Shown: positions 38,251 to 50,200 of the stretch, piece by piece
How the letters are laid out: the number at the start of each line of letters is the position of its first letter
How positions within the stretch are numbered: the first letter of the stretch is position 1
Assembly (NCBI GenBank): GCA_037954235.1
Contig: JBBMOA010000020.1
Location: forward strand, 12,763,677 to 12,827,676
DNA length: 64,000 nt
Reading direction: 5' to 3'
Source of the DNA: Aulostomus chinensis
Taxonomy: Eukaryota > Chordata > Actinopteri > Syngnathiformes > Aulostomidae
Notes under the pieces: generated by a model
What the model was told of the DNA's origin: nothing
What the model saw: the letters and a program-made list of their open reading frames with translations, nothing else
The model's database searches: none
Position numbers and translations under genes: made by a program

Positions 38251-41200
38251 TGGAATAATCAAAATACTATTGCGTAATGGTTTTCAGTTTTTATAATGTG
38301 CATCAAATAACATGCTGGGGCTGTGAATCAAAATCAATACAGCAATGTGCCCCCCCCCCCCCCCAGGTTCTATATCAATAGTCCAGGTGCTAGTATGAAT
38401 ATGAATACGATATCCCAGAATCTTATCATGACCCCAGGAAGTTGCTGTAGTTCAATGTGAACTTATAAACTGAGACAAACTTTCAGCGTGATGTCATGGC
38501 AACCACGCTACAACTTTGGCTCGATTTGTCCCTCAATATAACTGGATGAACATATTATTAGACTACCCATGTGGGACGCAGCAAGTTGTATTTTTCTGCT
38601 CTATTTTAATAATTTTCAGTCTACGGGTGCTCTGGCTTCCTCCCACACATCAAAAACTAGCCGGGGAGCCTCTGAATCACCCGTGGGTGTGAATGCTTGT
38701 CTCCATGTGTGAACCCTGTGATGACCTGGCGACCTATCCGGGGTGACCCCTGGTTTCAGTGTTCCCTCCTCTCTAAATGAGGACAGGACGGAAGGTGTGC
38801 ATAACCAAATACTTTGGACTATTTTTCCAACGATAGTTTAGACATTTTGAAGGATGCATTCGTTGAAACTTATTTAATGTGCACAATCTTGAAAACATGT
38901 ATACAGCAGATAAGTCTTAGAAGATGATGATAGATGTTCTGCAAATGTATTAATCTCCTGCGACCCCACCGGGGGGTCATGACCTCGGAAGCCCAGGTGT
39001 CTGAAGTTAGTGGTCTGAGGGTGGAAGAATGTTACACTAGAGGGCAGTTTGAGGCAGTATGAAATCATCTTGGTGTTGGAAACTAAAGACTTTCACCAAA
39101 TCCAATGTAAAAATAAATAAAAAGCAAACAGAATTTTTGTTTGTGCAAAAGAATTTATGGCCCCAAAATTCTCAGGTTCTTCTTTGACCCAAGCTACAGC
39201 CCTCCATCTAGATAAGTACACATCTGCCTCACCTAGTTAACAAATGGTTCCAATTGCATAACCTCATTAGTATAATTAGTTCATATGAATTCAGTGGTAC
39301 CAAAGATGCAAGACCTACAGTACAGAAAACAGATGCAGGGTCCCTTTAGTTTCTGGAGCAGAAGCAGACCTGGAAGCCCAGACATACTTTTGTACTGTGA
39401 CGATTCAATTCAAGGGGAAAGATGATGTGTAAAATAACTGTCACTCAAAAAGAAAGAGTTGAATATTTTCTCTTTGCTTCATTGCTCACCTGCCCACCAG
39501 GACCTTGCAGGACGCCACAGAGAAACTGTCCTGCAGGGAGGCCACGCTCTCCTCCAGAACAAGGACTGATCCTCGAAAACCTGGTTCAGAGAAAAGCTCT
39601 GCCTGCAGCGCGCGCACACACACACACACACACACACCATGGAGACAATGAGCCTGAGTCATCCTCTGAGTGCAACATCAGATGGCCATCTTGCTGAGAG
39701 GCAATCTCCCTGTAACATGAGCTGTGCTCATCTTTATTCACCTACCTTAAACTTGGCCACATTCTCAAAATCGTCCTGAAAGGAAGGAAAAAACTTCATT
39801 ACGCTCATTAATAATTATAAAATAACTGTAGTAAATTGCTGCAAAAGATTTGGAACTTTGTCATGGAATAATGGGTATGTATGGGAATGAAGAGGAATAA
39901 ACTGGACATTTTGGGGTGATTTGTGTTAACTGTATTTAACAGTGCATTCTTCCTGAAAAGCAACCTGCACACAGGGCTTGATGTTTCATCAGTGATATTC
40001 AACTTGATAACAAATACCCCAGAATGTCCAGTTTTATTCTAATGAATTCCCATATGTTCCTGTTAAAGCAATACTTCACACGTGAAAGAGAAAAGCAGCC
40101 ACATATATTGAGCTTGAAGCTAATGGCTAATAACAGCTGCAGCAACAAAACACCAGCAAAACTGTAACAATCTTCCATTCACAAACTCTCAAGCATGTCG
40201 TCCGGTATAGCCCATGTCGTCTTTATCAAATTAAACATTCAAACACTTTAATTTGTGCTAAAGTAATAACCATTCCAGCTCAGTGATGCCAAACCACAAG
40301 TGTATGGTATTTTCTTTTTTGCTAGAAATGCATTCAAGGGTTCTGAGTTCGAGTCCCAGCTCCAGCACAGGATCTTTCTGTGTTGAGTCTCCATGTTCTC
40401 CCTGTTCCTGTGTGGGTTCTCTCTGGTACTCCAGCTTCCTCCACAGTCCAAAGACATCAAGAGGGGACGAGGCTGATTGATACTCTAAATTGACTGTAGG
40501 TGTGACTGTGAGTGTGAATGGTTGTCTGTCTCTATGTGTTGGTCCTGAGATGAACTGGTGACCTGTCCAGGGTGAACCCCGCCTCTCACCCGTAGACGCT
40601 CTGATAGGCTCCAGCCCCCCCATGACCCTTAACAGGATAAGTGGTAGAAAATGGATGGATGCTCTTGAGATTGAAGTTTGAACATTTTTGAGCAGAATTT
40701 TGTTGTTGTTGTTTTTTTGCTGTTAGCAACCAATCACTATTAGCTTCAAGCTAATATCAAATATACATGGCTGGTTCTTTCTGCATGCTAGAGTCACAAA
40801 GAAGTGAAACAGAAGAGAAAACCACCCTTGTGACATATAGAAACCTACTTGTGAGACTTAGAAAGGCAAAATCCAAGTTTTTGAAAATCACTTTAATTTT
40901 CATGGAAAGTTTCCATCTTTTGAATTTTCACTAAATTTGCAACCCTCTTTTCCTGTGTGCTCATATTGAAAATTTAAGGAAATCTATTTCCCAAAAGTGA
41001 TTTCTCTCTCTTTTTTTTTTTTAAAAAAAAGCTCAAAACCAATTATTACTAAATTATGTAACTCATTCACAAGCGGTTTATGATTTTCAAATTGAGGCGT
41101 AACCCTATACTCCAATGCTGGCCGGAATCACACACTTGTTCATCGCCGTCTGCTTTGAAAACCCAAGTGGCCTCCTCATGAGTCACCTTGGTGATGGTTT

Positions 41201-44200
41201 TCAGATTCTGTCTTATGACAAACAATTTCCTTCCACACTGAGCAGAATAATTGACTCTTGAATTTGTTCGAATCACATGCTCCTGAAGATAATCCACACA
41301 ACAAAGGCCTGTCTGTCTTTCAAATTTTGATTTGGTCACATGAGAATCGTGACTCGTCACATGCCATGAAACTGACTCAATCGGGGGAAGTGAAAACACG
41401 CAGGGCACTCTCCGTCTTAAAAACTAATGTTTCAGTGGGTCCATTTGTTTAATTGGGTGTCTCAAGCCAGCAGACAGATGATGGAGACAAAAAAAACTCC
41501 TATTTCATAATAACTGGCCATTTTTTCCAACTACAGTAAATGTAATGGATATATGAGTCACAGCTCTTACCAGCACAACAGGCATGGCTGCGGCTATTCT
41601 GCTCTGCAGTGACCCCCAGTCCTCTGGGCATCCATACAGGCCTTTTTCCAGGATGTAGGACTCACCACAAAAGCCTGGCTCTTCGAACACCACCCAGCTG
41701 AGAGAGACAAAAGAGGGCTGTAATTCAACATCATCTTGATATTTTACAATTTCTTTGTTTCCATTTAATGGATAGCAACGGTCATAGGCGTGCTCTGCTA
41801 AAAGCGGGAACCTTGAGCAACAGTGAACGCTTTTTCTCTTCATGCTGTGAATGCTTAGAGTTGAAGTTGCTCATCGCCTCCCACGTATCTCAGCAGCACT
41901 GCATCCTCTTAGCATATCTTGAGCAGCTTGTTTGTGTGTTTGCATTCGTGGGCCCGTGTGTGCCCTTACATGCCGAACAAGTCTCTAACAGGAATGCTAA
42001 CCCAACACACTCAGCCAGTCTGAGGCTCTGAGGGACAGCAGCACGACATGGGCGAGGCTGTACTAACTAATAACAGGCTAGCGAGCAGCACATCAGAAAT
42101 AACCCTTAAATGTTGCAAGAGTCCTGCCTCCTTGAGGAGAACGAAATGTTCCACCACTCACTGTTTGATTCTCCCTCGGGTGCCAGCAATCAGCAATGCG
42201 TGGTCTGAATTTCATTATTCTGATTTTCTTCATATTTTGTTTACGTACGCTTTGTGTGCAAAAGCACATGCATAATATGTAACTGCTCTGAAAAAAAAGG
42301 CTTTGGGAAACTGGGAATTATATATAACAATACGATGTTCCCATGAGATTGCAATGTATGTCTTGCAATGCTTCCATAAAGAGGGAAAACACATTTATTT
42401 CACATCCTCCCCAGAGCCAGACAAGATGATGGATGCCCTTCTCTCCCCTTAGGGAGCTGAGACCCACAGGCAGGCTGCTAGTTACCTTAGCACAATGAAT
42501 GGTAGCAGGTGTGCAGTTAGCCTACCTCAGTCTGGCCTGTTCAGCTTCTACATCCTGTAGATCCTCCTTTATTCCCTTACAGTGTCAGCCATGATTCTGT
42601 TGCAGTCGCTCTTCTAAATATCTACAAAGTTGTTTTTTTTTTTTTTGTCAGCTGAGGCTTTGACATCAGTGCACCCAGTCAGGAAAATATTTCAGTATCC
42701 TGCAGTTTTAAATTATTTCATAGCAAATGGCCCAAGCTGAGTTCTATTAATACAGGCAAAGACCATTTTGGAGAAAGTTTGATGACTTTTGCTGGAGGTG
42801 TGCTAACCTGCCAATTAACTACCAATCATTAGCTAACTGGCAGTCAGCAGGTCTCTGTGGGTCTCCCTGATGCATGGACGGATGAGAGAAGGGGATCTAT
42901 CTGGTCTGGATCTGGGGAGCATGACAAACGTGAGTATTTACCAAAAAGTTCTCACGTTCCTTTTAGTACAACAAATTTTCTAAGTCATCTGAGAGGTCAA
43001 CACAACAAAGGTGTATGGAAGGATGAGGAGGAACTGGCCGGCAATGCTCACAAGCACAAAAGTAAATGAACCGAGAGTACGACTGGGGAGTTGATTTACA
43101 TGACAAAAATGGTTTATCTTGTTGGCGTTAGCACCTTGTGTCTGTAGTCCCCCTCCCGAGTAATGGCTCTGAATGACAAAGACCAGGTAACTGCTTTTGT
43201 AGACCGTTATGACATGACAGTAAAATTGGCTATTGACTATTTTTGGACAAAATAAAAGGACAGAAGTTTATCCTATAATTTTATATTTGTGAGGTCACAG
43301 TGACGTTTGAGTGCATAATTCGAACTGGTTCACTGAGTCCAAGAGGAGGTTTGAGAAGGATGTAGTAAAATCCCATCCAGGCGTTCCTAACATACCAGGT
43401 TCATGAGAATAGGACATTCCGACAGATGCAAGATCAAACAAGTAACTTGGCTCTTCAATCATAACCGTAGTAAAACAGAAGAGAATAACGAGAGGGCTAC
43501 TACACAATTATAAATGGAACTTAACCATTTTCTTATTTATTCCAACCAATGCGTTTGTGAACTGGATCGTCTGCATGACTCGACATGTTGGCATGGGCTT
43601 GGCAGTCATAAGACTTGAGCTGAGCTGCAGACAGCAGCAATAAAGTTCAGAAGAATTCCCTCGCACTGTAGTCCTGGCTGGTTGTCAGGTTGGAACACGG
43701 AAACACATCTGAAAGAATGTAATGTATGTTTTCACGTGCAGAAAGCAGCTGACGAGAGACGGGGCATGTGGGAATCGAGGATGAGTTATTGTGAACATGG
43801 AGAAATTATAGTATGTACCACCTAATATTACACCTGCAGAGGCAAAGTTTTAATCACTTACATCCCTCTGATGACATTGATGGACTGCGTCTTCATGCCG
43901 TAGCCTGTGTCATCCATGTTGATAACAGGTACAGTCAGGTTAATGTTGTCTGCAAGCTCGCTGAAGTCTTTGTCACTGAACATTTTGACGTGTGGAGACA
44001 AGAAATCCTGCAGTAGGAGTAAAATCTTTAGTCTAAGGAGGCAAAACCATAGCAACATAAAACGCACGTGCAAAATAAACATTTATTTCAGCAGACTGGC
44101 TGGAAAAACTATTTAGTGGCATGCTTTTACATAATTTTCCTTTTTTGAACACCAGTTCTGATGCCTTAACTCCCCGTAAACATCACACCGCAGTAATTTT

Positions 44201-47200
44201 TCATTACAAATTAGTAATTTTAAGTACATTGTACTTGGTCTCAGTGGTGTACTCACAGCCAATATCGGGCGCAGCGACAGAAGTGGCTCTGAGCCCCCCC
44301 AGTCCCTGCAGTCCAGATATTCTCCCTCCTCCAGGATGTGCTGCTGACCTTCAAAGCCCGGCTGACTGTAGCCGACCCAGCTGCAGGGAAACAAACGACT
44401 TAATCTCAAAGTCAACATTTTGCCAGGGAAGTTCGCTCCAAGCCAAGACTACAATCTAAAATAATACTGCATAACCAAAGAGGATGAAGAGTGAGGAGAG
44501 ACTCACAATCCTCCTGTAATCTTCAAAGAACCCACAGACTTTATCTTCTTTGATTCGTGGCTTGCAACGTCTCCTTCAGTCTCGCAAAAGCTGAAAATGT
44601 CACTGCAGATTTCCAAACAGGAGCCCTCGAGTCCAGGCTTCTCATACACCTCAGCCTGGTGTATAGAAAAAGAAGGGGGGGGAAAAAGGCTTTTATGACC
44701 TGTTATTCCTACAGGTTGAAGAGATGACGCTGCTGTTTTTGTAGCTCTATCCTCACGACCCCCCTGGAGCTTTTTATTTTTTCCCCTTTCTCTTCCTGTA
44801 TTTTGCATTATTAGACTTCCGGACCCCCTCCAGTCAAAAATGAGGTTTTCTTCCTGGTGTGAGTGAATAATGTGTGTGAAGAGTTTTCACACTCATTCAT
44901 TAAAATGTAGACTTTATTTGTAATCTGATTTAATGAGGTGGGCCTAAAAGCAGGATTTGGGACATCACAAGACAATCCTTATCCAAATCAGCATCCCGGA
45001 TGTAGAAGCCTAGTGGACTTATAACGAAGTAGGAGGTGCATTTAAGCAATTTCAGACACACATATTACAGTATTAACTTGAGTTTTTCTGGATAACACGA
45101 GCTATGTGTGGAGGGGATCTTTAAGTAAGTTGTACTTGAAGGGAATTGGTTGCGATAAGAAACCTCTTCTTTACATATATCTGTTGAATTATAAGCCAAA
45201 TAAGTCTGAGTGCAACATAATTAGTCTCAAAAAAGCCTGTTATCCCTTCAATTTAAAAGAATCTGAGTCATACAATGAAAATTCATTGACATCGCATCTA
45301 CTTCAGGCTTGACATAAATATGATTGAATGAAAGAGAATGTGACGCATCATGCCAGCTGGTCACTTTTACCCTTCATACACAGTATTTGTTGTTTATCGG
45401 CTGATCGCTTTATGTTACGGATTCAAATAATAGCAAAGTGTGTGTCAGTATTACCTTGATGTCAATGGGATTCTCCACTTTTAATCCTCCCTGGAACACA
45501 GAGAACAGAAATCACACACAGCCCCTTTTTTTTGGGGGGGGGGGGGGGGGGGGGTGTCAGGAATAATAAAGTTCAACATCAGCAATCATAATTTACTGGT
45601 ATTTCAAAGAAATCTTGGAAGATTTATTGGACGTACAAGTTTTTCTTTCGGGTAATTATTTTAAAACTGAAATATAACAAGCATCATGAACTGTATTTTA
45701 CTCACAGAAAAAATGAATCGAGGAAAAATTCGGTTTTCTCTTCAGTGACGCTAGAAGCTCTTTGAGGATATTGATGTCAAACTCTTACATGAACATGAAG
45801 AATGTCACGATTACCATGTGCACAATAGCTTATTTAAATTCGGTATGGTTGCCGTTAAGTAGTGCGCTAGAAAGAGTTGATGTAATTGGCAAAACCTGCT
45901 TTTCGATATCTAATTGCATCAGAGGCAAGGCTTTTCTTTCACGCAAAAATCAGCACAGGTGGAGTCCATGTTGAAGGTAAGAAGACCCTCTCTGGTCTTC
46001 ATACATGCCTGATATTTCTAGTGGAAGTCGGAGGGGAGACAGAGAAACTCAGAGTTGGTCTTGATGGACCGACTCCTAGAATTTGTTAAACGGCGCTCTG
46101 AAAGTAAATTCATTTTAGCTTTTGACACTTTTCCGTAAATTTATGACACATTTAGCAGGGTGCCCTGTTGCTAATATGTTGCTATTTTGACCAGTTTAGC
46201 AAGTTAGCCGAGAATGTCTCTGGTGTTAGCAATGCTAACATTTGCTAAACACAAAAGTGGGGGGTATCTACTGTGTTCCCATCTTACAGTACCACACCAA
46301 ATCCTTTAAATTACATTATTATTATTATTATTATTAGTAGTAGTAGTAGTAGTAATATGTGCTATGTAGAGCTGGGAAACTTTTTGTCATGTTACCCTTT
46401 GCATGGCATTTAGATATTGGTACTGTAGGCTAATGCAACTGTCTTGACCGTGTCAATAGCAGGTCTTCACCAGAAGAGTCACAAAAGTTTCTCATAAGAA
46501 CAAAATTACGTGCAGAAAAATGAAAAGCAGTCGTATTCTTGGACAGGCCTTTGCATATGTTAGACATGAACGCTACAAACCATTTTCAGTGGTCTGAGGG
46601 ATCCTACAAATGGTGATGGGAAGCCCCAGGTCTCAGGGAAGGGGTACACTCCTGTCTCCAGCACAGCTAACATGCCCTGGAACCCGGGATCGCTGAACAC
46701 CAGCCACCTGAGGTAAGAAGTGGCATTCACACGTTTCAATTCATCATTAAACCACAAGGTCCCTCCACATGACACTTCCTAGTGGCTTTAAAGCCATGTT
46801 GCACTGTGACACTCTGCAGCCTGCAGTGCATCCACACTATTGTTTTATAAAGGCAGTATTAGAATAAGTGAGGTCAGCTGCCCCCACCTTCCCCCGTCTG
46901 CTGAACAATCGCTCCACTTGTCACAGAGAAACTCAATGGGAGGAGCAAGTGGGGCCGAATCCTTTTGAAAGTGAACTGACAGTAATTAGTTCAAGCTTTT
47001 GTAGCGAGAGAGACAGGAACAATTTCCAAAATGTTGGTTCTCTGCCAAGGTGCCAAGGTAAATACTGAGCCCTACTGTCATTAACCGCCCTCAGGGGCAG
47101 GGCACAAAATGTCCCGAATGCCTCCTCCTCTTAAGTGGAAAAAAAACACTTTCCCTTTTGCCAGATTCTCTCCACACCTTTGTCTGGGACTCCCACTTCA

Positions 47201-50200
47201 TTTTGTCTCCACCCACCCATCCCGCTCTGACGGTTTTCTAACAGGCATCAGCAGGACAGACATTCCTGAGCAGACGAGAGTGGGAGTTAAACCGAAGACA
47301 AAGACAAGATTATTATCTCCTGGTTATTTGTCAAACAGTGAGAGCATCCCATGGAGAAGACAGCGTAACCTTGAGCTTAGCGTGCTTGATCCTTAAGTCT
47401 CACTCTTCTGATTCATCTGACTCATAAGTGAATTTTTTTTAATGACCTGTTCCCCTGACTTTGTACACACAACAGGCCTGGTGATAAATTATGTTAATTA
47501 CGGGTCTCAGAAACGCCTCGACGGTGCCACATGTTTCACCTACATGCACAAAATTCCACATGCACGTGTCACATGACCAGACCTGGGGGGAAAAAAAGTC
47601 CACTGGTGCCCTGACCTCAAGCCAAAAGGATGTCCAACATTTTTAAACTTTTGTTATGTTCTGACCATTTCCAGGGGTCCTAATGAACTCCTCCGAGGGG
47701 CTTCATTAGATTCTCTTCATATTTGGTCAGTGTACATAAAAGCGAGAGCAAATTTTGAGGATTTACCATGAAAAACAAAGGCGTTAAAACACATCCCCAC
47801 ATCATCAGGTCTTTTTCAATCTTCACGTTTGATAAAAGTCATTGTGACTTTTACTTACAGGACGGAGGCGCCGTGTAACAAACATCTCTTGATTTGTCTT
47901 CACTTGATGTACAGCAGCGTAATTTACAGGTAGTGTGTGTTCTCTAGCGTCATGTAGAAGATGCAGGAAGTGATATTTGCAATCTATCACAGGGATCGGA
48001 GTGAATGGTGTTGCTGAAGCAGCCATACTTACACCCCGGAGTGCACCTGGATAGAAGCGGTGCTCAGCGGGATGCCAAATGAACCCGTCTCTACTGTGTC
48101 GTCATGGTAAGGTGTTACTCTGCCACGGCCCTCCGGTTCGGTAAACAGATCAATACGGGGGACGCTGTAATCCTACAGTGTAAGAAAGGGAAACAAACAG
48201 CAATTATCAGGTTGTGACACACGCTGCTCCTTGAATCATTCCTTGTATTGTGAACAGCTATCAGTTCTAAGCTGTTATTCCTCTTCTCTGGGAAAATTCA
48301 ATAAAGCAATATTAGCCGTAGGGGGATGGAGATATCGGAACACCATGGGTCAGATGAGGTGGAATTATTTAACAAGTGAACTCACTGAAACAGCAAGTCG
48401 AACAGAGCCGATCTTCATCGGTGTGTTGCTGTGCGCCTCAGTCTCCAGCTCAGACTCGGCCCACATGTTTGTCAGCTCGATGCCCCCCTCTTCTAAGGCG
48501 ATACAGCGCCCCTGAAAGCCCGGCTTCTCATAAAGTACCCAACTGCAGAAACGCAGAAAAAAAAACAAAACCAGAAGATTGACATAACTTGAAGCCACAC
48601 TTTGAGAATGATTTGCTGTTTTGCTGAAAGATAAACATGAATCTCTTACATCTGTCTGATATATTCTGAAAATATTTCTACTGTAGTTAGCATGAAGTGT
48701 GTGTGTGTGTGTGTGTGTGTGTGGGGGGGGCAAGCCTGGATTTGTACAACTATAACAAAAACAAAGTGGTTATACTGGGCTATGTACCACTGATTCTTGG
48801 CCGGACACTGTCTCTTCCTGAAGTCTGTACTGGTTGCCTCAGGGGAATTGCAACGCTGGCTTTTGTCCGACTGGCTTTTCCCCTGTTTGTCTTTATGCTA
48901 GCATGAACTAAGCTACAGAGCTGAAATCAGCAGCAGGACGCGTGCCAGAAATGACAGATAACGATCTTTATTTCTCTTTAATAAGGAGTTAACTGCCACA
49001 ACATCGCATGCTCGTGTACTTTATCTCTGTATAAGAAACTGTACAGTTATTGCTTTTGAATGCACATTAAAAGTATGGAAGCCCTTTATGCCAAAAAAGA
49101 AAAAAAGATTAATTTTGAAGATTTAAAAAAAACAAAAACACTGACTGTAAGTCATATTTTTTAGATTAAAAAGTCAAAATTAGAAGATAAAAAGTCATGA
49201 CGTCATAAAAGGTAGGGTTTTTAACTCAAAGTATGACTGTTAAACTCAAATCAGACTTTATATTTCATAATCTCTGTTTACACGGGGATATATTTATCAT
49301 CAAAGCGACATTTTTATTTGATTTTTTTTTTTTTCCTCGTGTGATTTCATTTGGATGCTAAACAAAATAGAATGAGGGTTAACTGGGAGCACATTGCTGA
49401 AATCTAAATTAGCCCACACGAGAACCCAAGAAGAACTCAACATATACTGGGACTACGATTCATTTGACGTTTGTTTGTTAGTTAAATTAATAGTTTAAAG
49501 ATACCGGTTGTACATTAAGCTACTACTTACCACCCTCTTATAACCTTCACAGATATGACAGGTGAGAGCTGCAGAGCGGTAGCATCTGCTACGTCCCTGC
49601 AAATGTCGTACGCTTGGCCAGTAAACTGAGGTTTCTCAAACAACACCATCTGTGTGGAGACATGAAGCACAGAGTCGCGCACATTAACCAGGAAGAGAAA
49701 GAATCAGTTGTTTGATGCATTAGTTGCCCCATTATGATCAACTGTGACTCACTGAGAGGGAAAAAGGAACTGATGGAATAGAGCTTCCCTTTCTTGTCTT
49801 TTAGACGGTGATAAACGCATTTTTATGTAACTTAAACACAGTGCACTATTATGTAATACATCAATTTCATTACAGGCTCCTATAAATGAGCCCTGAAGTT
49901 CTATAATAATGAAGTACCACAAGTTTGGCAATGCACTGGCAGTAATCACATCCAGCTGAGCATTCGCACTTGAATGTTTTTTTTTAAATCCTTTATTTAC
50001 CCCCAAGAACAACAAATGAAAAGCAGATGCTCTCACAGCACAGAGACTTGTCTGTCTAAAGTCTGGCTCCATCATGTTCCTATTGTTTGTAGGTGACACT
50101 GTGTATACTGTACCGTACCTTTCCGGGCCGCTTATGAAATCCCTTGGCGGTTCTTATCTGGAATGCAAAAGCACAGTGCGGTTATCGTGACAAAGCCAGC

